DNA of 64,000 bases from Anastrepha obliqua (lineage: Eukaryota > Arthropoda > Insecta > Diptera > Tephritidae), in assembly GCF_027943255.1 (NCBI RefSeq), contig NC_072894.1:76919601-76983600 (forward strand), given 5' to 3'. Below the pieces are notes generated by a model. The model saw only the letters and a list, made by a program, of their open reading frames with translations, was not told where the DNA came from and did no database searches. This document shows, piece after piece, positions 23,666-35,299 of the stretch. The first letter of the stretch is position 1, and each line of letters begins with the position of its first letter. The position numbers and the translations under genes were made by a program.

Positions 23666-24031
23666 AAATCAAAGAACGAATGAAGACAAGAAGGTACATA
23701 TATTTACCATTCTCTGCTGCTCAGACTCACCGAGCTTTTGCAAAAGCCAATTGATTCACAAACCAGTTATTTTTTTACGTGGTGAAATAAGGCAGTTGCG
23801 CTTAGGTAGTAAAACGAGCTGGTTGCGACTGCATCTTGTTGTCCTTCCACTTTCTTTGACGATTCTATTTGGGAATATATGTAAGTCAGTTGTGGTAAAT
23901 AAACTTTGGAAAAGTTTTTTCGTACTTTATTTTTGTCCTACTTGTTGTTCCTATGAATTCGCCTTCTTGAGTCACAGTTTTGTGAAGATAATATCGAAAC
24001 ATGCTTTTGATATTTTATTATTATATAATCG

Positions 24032-24172
24032 CTTGTTGTTGTTGTAGCAGCATAAACATTCCCCATACTTACATACGGGGACTGCTGCTGGAATGACAGT
24101 CCTTGGCTGGATATAAATCCCGCTCGTTTCGGTAACGTAGAACCGACTGTCGTGGAAACAACAAGCATATTT
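24032..24172 (+). repeat. CAGCA-type dispersed repeat, fullest copy, internal hairpin
   Basis: Begins TTGTTGTTGTAGCAGCATAA and continues with ATTCCCCATAC...ATACGGGG, which can fold into a short stem. Then come TGCTGCTGGAATGACAGTCC, TTGGCTGGATATAAATCC and CGGTAACGTAGAACCGACTG. Repeats of this form are, from memory, frequent in tephritid and calyptrate fly genomes. It has no coding capacity; the class (MITE or SINE) is uncertain. Confidence 0.75.
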
Positions 24173-24796
24173 TGTTTCGACAAATTATAATCGCTAGCAG
24201 ATTTTAGTGGATAGTGAATGGCGAAAAAAGAATTGCATTTTTGTAAACAACTTAAGCGTGATAGAAAAAAGGGGAAAGTTTAAAATGCTTTTCAGTGAAA
24301 ATTTAACTGTAGTTTATTCGCAAACTAAATTTTGGTTTAGCTGAATATGAGATTTAAATTTCCATTGAAAAAAATTAGCCCTTCCTCGCTGTTTCACTAA
24401 CCCAGTTCGTTATTTTTGAGCAGATGCAAAGTGACGAAAACTAAACTCGAAAATTATTTATGCCACTATTTGCAAACCCTACTAGATATTTGTTTCATTT
24501 ATTTGTTTCTTGAAAGTTAAAACTGCGAAGTTACGGCTCTTTATCCCTACACTTTTGATATACTGGCAAACATATAACCAGGCACCCATTGACACTGTCA
24601 TCCTCTTTGTTTTGTATAGTCACTAAGGAAATATTTTGTCTTTTTTAACTTTTTTTTAATTTATGGCAGGTTATATCCTGAATTTTGTAAGTAAAGTAAA
24701 AAGAGTAAAAAGTAAAACTGAAGTCGGAATGCTTAGTTTTTATTTTATTTGTATGAAATATATCTGAAATTATTTTTCCGCGGTTCTCATTTCCAT

Positions 24797-24832
24797 ACAT
24801 ACATACATACATATATATTCATATATATATAT
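24797..24832 (+). repeat. CATA/TA microsatellite
   Basis: Short run of CATACATACATAC grading into TATATA repeats. Confidence 0.8.
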
Positions 24833-27800
24833 TTTCAAACACTACTTTCTACGCACTAGATAAACAGACGTTAGCTTTACAGTGGAATGAAACGTTATGG
24901 GGTGTGTAAATAAGCTGATCAATCTATTCCTGGGCTATCCGATAGAAAGTAGAAAGAAATTGAGGAACATAACAGACCAAGAAAACTTAAATATTTTGCA
25001 GAAGCGAAAAATGAGTAGTGGCAGTAAGTTTCAAATTACAGAACTCTATATTTATTTTTATATTATTATTTCATAATTTTTGTTGCTTTTTAACACATTA
25101 AGCTGTAGTAGACGCAATTAAGTTTTTAATCACAGCTGAGGAAATACAGAAGATTGCGCATAACAGTGAATTTTACAGCATCAGTTGTAGAGTAGCCGCA
25201 ATTTTAGAAGTTTACTGAAACTCTGTTTACTGCAAGCGACTAATTTCTTTTTATTCTCTGCCAATGTTAATATTAACCTAGCCTAACTTTTCATTTTTAT
25301 CTTCTTGTTGTTGTTTTTCTAAATTAACATTACAATAAAATTAATCTGCAATTTTTCTAAAGGCATTAAGCTGAACCAATTTGATCTGTACTAACGAATT
25401 AAGCAAGAAAAGTTTCAAATCGTTAGAAACCAAAAATAATTTTTTATAAAATGTTTTTTTTTTTTATTACACCCTTTTTTCATTTATTTTTAATGGAATG
25501 CATAATATCCCAAAAAATTTCAAAGCAAAAATGTCTAGTCGATCGGAACAAAATTGACAAAGTTATGAGTATTTCAACGTCTGTTACTTCAGGCCATATT
25601 TCTACAACCGTGCGACTTTAATTGGGAAATATAAATCAAAGTAGTTGTGTTAACCTACACTGATTGCTGTTACAACGCGAAACCTTTCACTATACGAATT
25701 AAGAACATTAGAATAGTGGAGAAGAAAGAAAGAAGAGGTTGGGGGCATTTTTCAGAATAAGCAAATAAGTTAATTGATAATCAGTTATTGGGAAGTGCAT
25801 ATTATTTCCAAATTTTTTATACTAAACTGATGCAATGTAAATTTATTTTCAACAATCGTTCTTTCTCTTCACACAATTTTTATAGTGCTCAGTTATACGC
25901 GGCCTCCCAAAGATATATTGACTGAGAAAATGATGTATTTTAGAGGTAGGCAAAATATTTTAAAGTTGTGAGTTCTTTAAAGCGACTTATAGTTAGATTG
26001 TATGACTTGGTTTTTTTTCCCCGTTTCCACTATCGGTTTTACTTTATATCCAGCCAAGTACTGTCACTTCAGTAGCATTCTATAAAAAAATCATGAGGCA
26101 TGTCTTGTGTTGTCACAAAAACATAGTTTTTCGTTTCTTAAAAATTAGGCATAATTTATTGCTTTAAATTTTTTATTTTAAGTATACACGCGAACTCACA
26201 CCCAAGGCACATTCATTAAAGGTGATGGCACTAGACCAACAACAATATTTTGTACGTTGGATTGTCAAAGAAAAGTATAGGCAAAGTAGAAAACAAAAAA
26301 TGAATTCGTCTTGTTTCACTTTGCCAAATGGACACGGCAAAATAGAAAAAGTAAACCAGCCGATTTAACGATACCACTTTTAATAGATTCGCCTTGCTTA
26401 CACCTGTATGCGTTTTATTCCATTGTGTTGTTATAATTTCCTAAACAAAGAAAAACATTTTATTATATTTTTTTGTACAATCCAGTTCTTGTATTCCACG
26501 TCAGTAATTTTTATGAGAGAAAACGAATTTAATTTTATATACATATGTATCTTAAGATCCAAAAAACAAAAGAAAAGAACAAAAACACATTCCTATAAAC
26601 ACTCTTCACTCAACCGACTTTTCTACGCCTATCTGCATTTTCTATTTCTAAAATTCCATTACTGCTCATTACCCATAAAGGTTTCAGAACTACACATATA
26701 TGATTTTGAAAGCTTATCCTTAATGCTCATCTCTATCGAACATTCTTCATTTTCTTCATATTATGCAACTTCTCCAGCGTGCGAGCTTTCTCATTCGAAG
26801 ATCAATTTAGAATAACAACTCCATTTCAACTGTTTATAAATAGTATAATGAGAAACGTATTTATAATAGATATATACCTATATATAGATATGAATGAAAC
26901 CAAAGTTATTTTTTGTTTAAAAGGAAACACACAAAACATTTACAATTGTAACAGTCCATTTTTATTTGTAACGAAATTTCTTATATACCTATAAGGCATA
27001 AAAGTAATGCATACATACATGAATTCTTGCATATATACATACATACATCCATACATAAATGCAAACATTCATACAAATATACTTGAATGGAAAACAACCA
27101 AGCGAAAATGTAACATTCACATACGTACGAGTACATAAATACGTCTAAAACATAAAATGTAATGAAATCATTGAAGAAAAATCAGTAGCATCACAATAAT
27201 AAATACAATCACAATACATACTTACATATGCATACCTATTGTACGAGTATTATGTATGAACGCATATAGAAAAAAAGAAGACATTTTAGAAAGAAAATTA
27301 AAAATGATTAATTGAGAATTAGAACAAATGTTTGAAATGCATTTATAGTCTGCAGATGTTTGCCAGTTTACGCTGATGCTATTGAACCGAATAACACTAT
27401 GCAACAGCATTCTTGCAATAGAGTAATAATAGACCGCATTGATTGCCCTCCTGCAGCGAACCGCCAAGAGGCGTCGTACCATGAACGTGAAGAGCTTCTT
27501 AAGTGTCAATGTAAATAGGTGTATTTCGGGAAGGGAGCGTTGCGCTGTCCATTTTCTTGGTGAGCAATCTTATATTTCGCCCCGGCAGAACTTGTTTTTA
27601 TTCTCATTCGAAGGTCGAAGATTAACTGGTCCTTATGGATCGTTCTACTGCGCGTATGGTATGCACAACATCTGCGCTTTCTAGTGATGCGATGTTTATG
27701 GCAAAGTTGTTTCCTTAAAAAGTTTCAAACTCTGTGGCGGCTGCCCGCATTTTTTACAAAGGTATCTAAACACGTTCACACTGACTTAAAAGTTTCTTGA

Positions 27801-28303
27801 ACTAGCTTTATTCGGCGCTTTATTAGAAGCTCTATACGTCAACGATACAGCACGGCAAAGCGCTTCAAATATTTGGGGGTGTGCGCCGCACTCAATAAGT
27901 TCAGCAATAATGCGACTCTGTTACTTTTTTGATGGCCCTCGGCTGATTAGTTGCCGCAATATTGCAGAAGTTATTTCGCGCCGAACGTGTAGCTTGAAAA
28001 TATGGATACTTTGAGCCTCATTTGAACTTAATTTAACTAGCACCAATAAATAAAAAATATTAAAATTAAAAAAAAAGGACTAGCCTTTCCTCTTCCATAA
28101 TGATGAACAACCAATTGTCAAAATTTTACTAACAGAACCCGTGACGTTGGCATTGTCGCAGAAATTTTGTAACAGAACGTAATCACATCTCAGAAAAATT
28201 AACACTGCCGCAATTATTACAGCTCGCTTCATTTTTTGTATATGCTTGGACTGTGCGGATATACCTATGTATATATAAACAACTTTTCTATATTTTCGTT
28301 TCC

Positions 28304-28659
28304 AACGATTATTGTACGGCGGCCGCCGTAGCCGAATGGGTTGGTGCGTGATTACCATTCGGAGTTCACAGAGAGATCGTTGGTTCGAATCTCGGTCAAA
28401 CACCAAAAATTAAGAAAAACATTTTTCTAATAGCGGTCGCCCCTCGGCAGGCAATGGCAAACCTCGAGTGTATTTCTGCCATGAAAAAGCTCCTCATGAA
28501 AATATCTGCCGTTCGGAGTCGGCTTGAAACTGTAGGTCCCTCCATTTGTGGAACAACATCAACACGCACACCACAAATAGGAGGAGGAGCTCGGCCAAGC
28601 ACCTAACAGAAGTGTACGCGCCAATTATTTTTATTTTTTTATTTTAACGATTATTGTAC
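28304..28659 (+). repeat. SINE copy 5, full length with 14-bp target-site duplications
   Basis: The element 28318-28645 starts GGCGGCCGCCGTAGCCGAAT, with A-box-like TAGCCGAATGGGTTGG and B-box GGTTCGAATCTC, so the head is tRNA-derived. The body runs to a CCAATTATTTTTATTTTTTT tail. The 14-mer AACGATTATTGTAC occurs immediately before (28304-28317) and after (28646-28659), which marks target-primed insertion. This is the best reference copy in the window. Open frames on the minus strand are products of the repeat, not genes. Confidence 0.95.
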
Positions 28660-29152
28660 ATATTTTATCAATTATGGAAATACCCGCTCAAATTATCGTC
28701 TAACATCATTTTAAAATAGTATAAAAGAACACAACAATCTAAAAATCGAAAAATTTTAACTTGAGTCGAATTTTCTTTTACCAACATGTGTAACACATAC
28801 ATAGGCATTTCACCAACACCTAAAAATAATTTGAAGTAGATTTGACAGTAACTGGGTGCCTTAACACTTTATTTTCTGTTCTAACTTTATTTTCTCAATT
28901 ATTAAATGTTTGCTCACTTGTGACATTAGAGTTTTGGCACTTCCGTACAAAAGTTTTCATTTAAAACGAGTTAAAAAATTGGATCAAATTAAATTACTTT
29001 TAGTAAAAGTGGTAACGAAAAAGTTTTTTTTATGTAAATGGAAACAAACTGCCAACGGTTTAAAATTAAATTAAAATTATGGTACAAGGTGGCACAAAAT
29101 CAATAATTCACCCTATTGAAAGATTTACAATTTTTGTACAGCAATCATATGT

Positions 29153-29432
29153 GGCCGCTGTAGTCGGATGGGTTGGTGCGTGACTACCATTCGGAATTCA
29201 CAGAGAGAACGTAGGTTCGAATCTCGGTGAAGAACCAAAATTAAGAAAAAAATTTTTTTAATAGCGCCTGCCCCTCGGCAGGCAATGGCAAACCTCTGAG
29301 TGTTTTCCTGCCATGAAAAAGCTCCTCATAAAAACAAAAAATCTGCCATTCGGATTCGACTTAAAACTGTAGGTCCCTCCATTTGTGGAACAACATCAAG
29401 ACGCACACCACAAATAGGAGGGGCAGCTCCAA
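29153..29432 (+). repeat. SINE copy 6 (3'-shortened)
   Basis: Full tRNA-like head (GGCCGCTGTAGTCGGATGGG, GGTTCGAATCTCGG) and body, but the end is cut after CACAAATAGGAGGGGCAGC. It lies about 500 bp from copy 5 in the same orientation. Confidence 0.88.
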
Positions 29433-30756
29433 AAACCACCTTGTATAAAAATGGTTTAACTTAATCTAAGAATACATATATATTTTGCGAAATTTTTAAA
29501 TTGGGAGTTTTGACCCCCAAGTCTCAATTTTTCTTCCACCACGAACTATTTGACAACTAAGTGTAGGTATTTAAATTAATTATTATTTAATTTAAAGGCC
29601 TGTTTTAATAGTTCTTTTTTATTTCGAATTGATTTGCGTACATCTTGAATTAATTGGTGCAATTCTGTTTTGAAAAAAAAGAAGCTTTTTGACTTTGGCG
29701 CTCACATTTACGCGCTGCGAGCATGCATTAAGCTTTTCCAAATAGCTGTCGCAGCCCCGAGTAGTTGTACTGTTAAAATTTTTGAATACTAAATAGCTCC
29801 AAGTTTTTCGCGGTACTCGGAAAGCTGGTGCAGTGTTTGTTAAGTCTCTTCTGGGCACTTCATCCACCCATGTGAAGGTGGGCTAATTTGAAACATATTC
29901 CGTTAATTCCAACTTCCTTATACTGAAGCCTTTTTCACCTCTTTTCCCTGCCGTAGCTCATCCTCCTCCTCGTCGTCAGAAATAAAGCATTTTAAATTCT
30001 CCACTGATGTCCCACCGGTGTTGCGGGCTAAGACTAATTACATATATTCAATTGAACTCTTTTTGACATTTTTAAAGCAATCCAGTAAGTACTTTCGTAA
30101 CTTATAATAGAGAGGCCATTGGGGTCGGTTTGGTAAAAAGTCTCCAAAACATTGCTATATGACAGCCTAATTTAAGCGGTATGTGAGGATGTGTCCCATG
30201 TCATACTTAACCTGGACATACATTCTTGCTAAGGTAGCCGATTTGTCAAGACAAAACGAGAAGGTTGTTTACTGAGCAAACCTTTTAAATTGAATCATGG
30301 ACAGTCCGGAGGAAAATATTGAGTTTGTTTATTGTAACGCATTTTGTAAAGCATTTCTCATACAGACATTTTTGGACATCCCCGCCAGTCCTTGACCAGA
30401 GAAAAATGTTGATGAATGACATCTGTAAAAAAAGTATTTAATTTATTTTTGTTCTCTATATTTCAGAAAATAATGTAAAATCAGAGAAATTGCCAAAAAA
30501 AAAAATTAAGGGAAATCCTCGATGAAGCGACAGTCTAGAAAAAACTGCAACAACATACTTTTTGCATACTTGTCTAGTTTTTTGATAAACTATATTTTTG
30601 TTGAAGACCCCACGAAGTCAATAGGCTTATATCTTGAGAGAAGCAAAACAGAACAAAAAAAAACAAAAAAAAAACAAAAAAAGAAACACGGAACATGTTA
30701 GAAATGAGAGGTTATGGTGAAATAATTAGTAAGGGGCTATACTGCAGGCACAAAAT

Positions 30757-30885
30757 GTTGTTATTGTTGTGGCAATATCACAAAACACTCCCCATAAATT
30801 TTTGGGGAATGCTACTAAAATTAAAATAGGGTTCGTTTTGATAACGACTGGCTCGATTATCGCGAAAACTGTCGTTTCATATTTT
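30757..30885 (+). repeat. CAGCA-type dispersed repeat, diverged copy
   Basis: TGTTGTTATTGTTGTGGCAA is followed by ACTCCCCATAAATTTTTGGGGAATGCT. The CCCCA/TGGGG stem is kept although the loop differs from the copy at 24032. AACGACTGGCTCGAT and ACTGTCGTTT close the unit. Confidence 0.6.
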
Positions 30886-31968
30886 AAACGTTAAATTTTG
30901 GCTCAGACATCGAAGCTTTAGCGCTTCAATATCTTAGAAAGAATAACCCTCCAAACAATTTAACGGGATTTCTACTGCGAATGGCAATATAAATTAGTTT
31001 ATGTATTACATATAATAAGAAAACCGTAACAAAGTAACTGCAAACAATTGCTAATGTTGTAACTCCGGGTTTCCGCCGCACTCGATCGCACTTTCCTGAA
31101 TGAGTGATGAGTGGCGAAAGGTGAATCGGTGAAACTGATGCAAAAGGGGTAATTGCTCGTTCTTGATTTTTTCTCTCACGTAATTTTGATTGACATTGGA
31201 GTTTATGTTATTAGGTAATCCGTTAAGTTTTTTTTCAAGCAGCATCCTAAACTGTTATAAATCTGCACGCGTGAGTAATCTTAATATATATATGAAGCAT
31301 ATTCTGAAATTGAGTTCCCAATAAACACCGAATGCATATATACAAACATACTTATGGTTTACTTGGCACTATTACATGCTTATACAACTGCATACCATCA
31401 AACATGCGAAAGTAATTGCAAAGAAAAAAAGAACAAAAAAAAGAGGCCTGAGACCTCGTTCGGTAATAGTACAATTCGGTAGCTCGGCAAACTCTCAGAC
31501 TAAACACACTTATTTTACTGTCTTTTTCGGTAACATGGCAAGTTTATGCCAAAATTTTATGTTATTATTAACTTAAGGACTTCTCTGAAGTTTTCGGGAA
31601 TAAACAAATAGAGGAAATAAATGTCAAACCAGGCTTATATCAGTTTATTAGGTATTCGGAAAAGTTTATAAAAATAAAATACTTGGAATGTATCCTCGAA
31701 TACCGAATTGTAAATAACTGCTCCGAACTCGGTCTGAATACCCCTATTGTTTTTCTTACATGAAATACATTTTATGCATACATACATATACGTGCTTCAG
31801 GAACATCACACAGGAACCCACTACTATATAAATATGTACATACCATACATAGACACTTTCATTTGACCACGTATGTGCGTGCTAAGCTATTTATACATTC
31901 AATAATTTTATAGTCATACACATACATACATATAAATCGCCAGAAGAATTGCATCGTATCCATCCTCA

Positions 31969-32058
31969 TTGTCGCATATACATACATACACACAAACAAA
32001 CATACATACATACATACATACATACAAACATACATACACACATACAAACATACGTACA
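31969..32058 (+). repeat. (ATAC)n microsatellite
   Basis: Imperfect tetranucleotide array of CATA and CAAA units. The minus-strand frame made of Tyr-Val-Cys-Met repeats is a translation of this array. Confidence 0.92.
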
Positions 32059-32899
32059 TGCTAAAATATATATTATACCTATGCATTCATAGATAGATAT
32101 AGGGCTTGCTCGGAAATGCAGTATTGTAGTTGCTATGCTTGAACGGCTCTTAGATTTCGGCTGCAGTTTCTCGCAATAGCAACATAATATTTACTGCGTA
32201 GTACTGCCACTGCAGTGTATTCAAAATACTTCTGATTCAAATAGGTACTTTAACACGATTTTTTTGCCTTCGTCAAACGTCCAGTACAACTATAATGCTG
32301 CGTTCAAGAACTCATCCGTATCCACACACACAAACAAACCTACATAGAAACATAATTTATCATTTTTCATTATGTTAAATTTATAAAACTACATATAAAA
32401 TAAATTAACACAAGCAAAAAGAAAAAAAAAAAATAACTGAAAACACAAAATCATTAGAAAGTGATTAGGCTAATCGTGAATGATAAACTATAAAAAAAAT
32501 TGTTTAGCGTAGTTGGTAATTTTTTGTACATAAACAAATAAATATTATTAGATTTAAACGAAAATAATAATAAATATTAACATAATAATAACAGTAACTG
32601 AAGAATAATTAAAAGTGGAAGATGTGAAAGTATACACGAATTTCGCCAAGTAAGCGAAGGAAATGAATCATAAATCATAGCTGACAGAAATTATATGTAA
32701 TAATAATGAAATAAATTATGATATGAAATTAAAAATTCAAAATCTTGGCTATTATTGAAATTTTGCAGGCATTCATTTGTACCCAAATAGTGATGGCGCC
32801 AGGTTAAATACGTCAAGTCTTACCCATTGTTTGTATCAAAGTGTTTTTCAATCACTCAGTGTTGGAAGACGGTGTGTCAAAAGACATGTACATATGTAT

Positions 32900-33400
32900 A
32901 TAATTTTGTTAGCAATATTAATAGGGCCTCATCACTTAAGATAATTTTTCGATGGAATTCCGGATCATTTTCATGCATTTCAACGACCCAATCAGCAAAG
33001 ACACGACGTTGTTGATGATCGGCCGGCTTGAGTTCTTATGTTAACTGGACTTTATAAGCCTTAAGAACCAAATCTTTATGCAAAATACGGTGTAATGACG
33101 TTTATGGAATGCCTAATGCCAAAGAAGGACGAGGAAAGGACAAACCTGGGTTTTCTTCAACATTTTCGGCGACAACAGCAATATTTCGTCTGTTCTTGAG
33201 CGATGTGCACGGGTTTTAACTACCTTGTCCCAACAGCATGAATTTTTTTACCAATTTCTGTCATGCCGTCCGACAAGGTGCTTCACGATGACCCAAAAAT
33301 GTTCGAGTTTTACGAACCGTCTCGGCCAAATTTTCACCATTTTTACAGAAAATTTAATAATTTCAATGTGTTGTTTAAGCGTGTATCGTTCCATTTTTAT
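32900..33400 (-). pseudogene. Tc1/mariner-superfamily transposase N-terminal half
   Basis: The minus strand starts near 33394 with MERYTLKQHIEIIKF and shows decayed helix-turn-helix frames. It then runs DHQQRRVFADWVVEMHENDP, then EFHRKIILSDEA, where the Asp of LSDEA is the first catalytic residue. The remaining catalytic core is absent. It resembles the transposase group at 17940 and 36890. Confidence 0.65.
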
Positions 33401-34080
33401 TAATGGCTTATTTTCTACATATCAAAAAATGACAGCTTCAGAAGTGACATCTACCGAAATAGCGGGCTATCTTGGCCTACATACCCGCATAAAATTGCAT
33501 TGACGCAGGAATTGAAACCATTTTACCATCAATAGCGAAACTCATTTTTAGCTCATGGCATGTGAATAAAAAAGATTGCGGGTCCCTACTTAAATCTTAA
33601 GATGTTGTTAACGTCGTCATCAATGGTGAGTATTGCATGTTAAGAAATCCAGATTTTTGTTATTACGAAAACACAGCGTGATGAACCAGCACAAATTGCA
33701 TTAATACTATGTAGGCCATGCTTTCAGAAAAAAGTGTGCTGGGGCGTATACGTAACATCTGCAATGATTAAGTCGATTTCAGTAAAGGCTGAAACCGAAT
33801 TTAACTGAGCTTCGGCCTACATTATAAATATTGGACCGAAAAAATATCGTTTTATAAAAAACTGAGCTTTTGTTTTAATTAATAAGACAAAACTGAAGTA
33901 CGAATTAGTTGAAAAGTATTGAAAGCAGCACCTGTTTATCGGCAGAGGAATCAGAATTTATAAACCATTCTGCCAATCGTTTCTTTGGAAAGAACAAAAA
34001 CCTGCAACCTGAAATAACTGAGTAAGTAAGTGAATGTCATATGAAGGCCAGCGACAATAGCAGCACCAAAATCTAGGTTA

Positions 34081-34506
34081 TTGTTTCTTATAAATCAATT
34101 TCGTCAATTAAAGAGCATGACTAGTTCCCTACCAATGAACAAAGCGATACGCTGTGAAAAAATTCAATTGTCGAGAAAAGGTTGTAGCGGCGAATTCCTA
34201 ACACTTGGAGAAAAAAATAAATGCGAACTAACTAGCTATAATACTAAATTTATTAGAACTGCATTCTTCAGAACTGATGTTATTGTAACCGAAGAAAACA
34301 TTACGTTACTGCTCGCCAAGTTAGAAAGACTTAGGAGTCTACTCTTTTTCAATTGGTTTAAGTCGTATCTGAAGAACAAAAAGCTTATTGGTAGAATAGT
34401 GAATCCTGGCGTAGCTCAGAGTGCTTACGTCGACGATCCATACCATCTCATAAGAAGTTTTGAAGATTGTGTAAATCGCTTTGCTTTGGTAAGTGTAACA
34501 TCATAA
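34081..34506 (+). CDS. unrecognised open frame, 141 codons
   Basis: A 141-codon open frame from 34081 to 34506 starts MFLINQFRQLK. It has a mixed, fairly hydrophilic composition with Lys-rich and Ser-rich parts and no signal peptide, membrane segment or known motif. It is long for this AT-rich DNA but has no neighbours that support it. It could be a decayed mobile-element frame or chance. Low confidence as a gene. Confidence 0.12.
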   Translation: MFLINQFRQLKSMTSSLPMNKAIRCEKIQLSRKGCSGEFLTLGEKNKCELTSYNTKFIRTAFFRTDVIVTEENITLLLAKLERLRSLLFFNWFKSYLKNKKLIGRIVNPGVAQSAYVDDPYHLIRSFEDCVNRFALVSVTS

Positions 34507-34889
34507 CTTTTCACGTTCGATCTGAACAATTTTGTCCAATTACACGTATGACCCGCATATTGGCTTTAACCGCGAGTTTTTCTCGACTCAAAGTGAAATC
34601 GTGGTTACCATAGGTAATAAATGATTTCCGCTATGGATTTATACATAAAACGGAACTTCTAAGAATTTATTGATCGTTGACATTAGCAAGTAAGTATCTT
34701 TTCATGTAAAATCTATTCTTGCGTATAATCTCCGTTGTCAAATTTCAACTTTACTGAGCCTTTCAACCGGGGGAAAAATTCATGGTATTACTCATATAAA
34801 GTGAGTTCGATTGAATTATTTTCCAAAATCAACATCCGACAGCTTTACAGTTGGAGGTGAGTTTTAGCTTGGGGGACGATTCGTTTCTA

Positions 34890-35165
34890 TGCATCTTGAT
34901 CCTTGGTAGCAGTCTTTCAATTTCTAACATCCTGTATCCTTAAGTCTATTAGAACTTGTTCAAACTATGTTATCATCATATCGGTCATCTCTCATGCACG
35001 TAATATGGCTCAACCATCACAGTTCTTAAGACTTGACGAATTTCACACTGTAGCAATTCTTCATTGTATCCGGTAGATACCATCTTGCAAACACCCTTCG
35101 CAGCACTTTTCGCTCGAATACTCTTATATAGGATTCATCTTTACAAGTTATTGTACAGTATTCAC
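34890..35165 (-). pseudogene. possible non-LTR retrotransposon C-terminal fragment
   Basis: Minus-strand frames give VFERKVLRRVF, then YNEELLQCEIRQVL, resembling the usual RT C-terminal order (ERK.LR.IFGP, then YN.ELY). Frames shift and the match is short, so the call is tentative. Confidence 0.35.
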
Positions 35166-35299
35166 AGCCGTGTGGAAGAACTTACTGTATTATTGTATGT
35201 ATTACATCTTATCTGTATTACATCCTAGACTCACCTTCGAACGGCTCTTCAAGACGAATATATCGTGAAGAAGGGAGTGGCAGACACCAAGGCCATGGA

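Larger units (their letters stand above)
22361..28303. other. AT-rich intergenic stretch, no gene recognised
   Basis: Contains a CT-rich tract (about 22460-22520), two copies of the CAGCA-type repeat (23556, 24032) and a short CATA microsatellite (24797). No frame has recognisable motifs. A slightly GC-richer island at 27430-27700 is discussed in the findings. Part of this could be an extended Src64B 3' UTR. Confidence 0.6.
29433..32899. other. AT-rich intergenic stretch, no gene recognised
   Basis: Holds a diverged CAGCA-type repeat (30757), an ATAC microsatellite (31969) and A-rich runs. The 82-codon minus-strand frame ending at 29619 has no recognised motif. From about 32400 to 32750 the sequence is extremely A/T rich, like a 3' UTR, but no adjacent coding exon was found. 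Confidence 0.6.

Noticed and set aside
26408..26815. 135-codon plus-strand frame rich in Phe, Ile, Ser and Tyr
   Set aside because: The composition follows local AT bias, there is no domain or splice support, and it begins mid-repeat-poor AT DNA. It is most likely chance.
28318..28400. A tRNA gene at the SINE head
   Set aside because: A- and B-box-like words are present, but the segment lacks a proper cloverleaf acceptor stem and is repeated as part of a longer SINE.
28396..28602. Minus-strand open frame giving APPPICGVR...PQMEGPTVS...[13 protein letters not shown]
   Set aside because: It is the antisense translation of the SINE body. The same peptide-like string recurs at 35496-35759 and in other copies, so it is a repeat by-product and not a gene.
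24032..32058. A CRISPR-like array from repeated words
   Set aside because: The repeats are dispersed or simple tetranucleotides, without uniform spacing or spacers, in a eukaryotic context.
31859..32086. 75-codon minus-strand frame of MYVC repeats
   Set aside because: It translates an ATAC tetranucleotide microsatellite and has no independent support.
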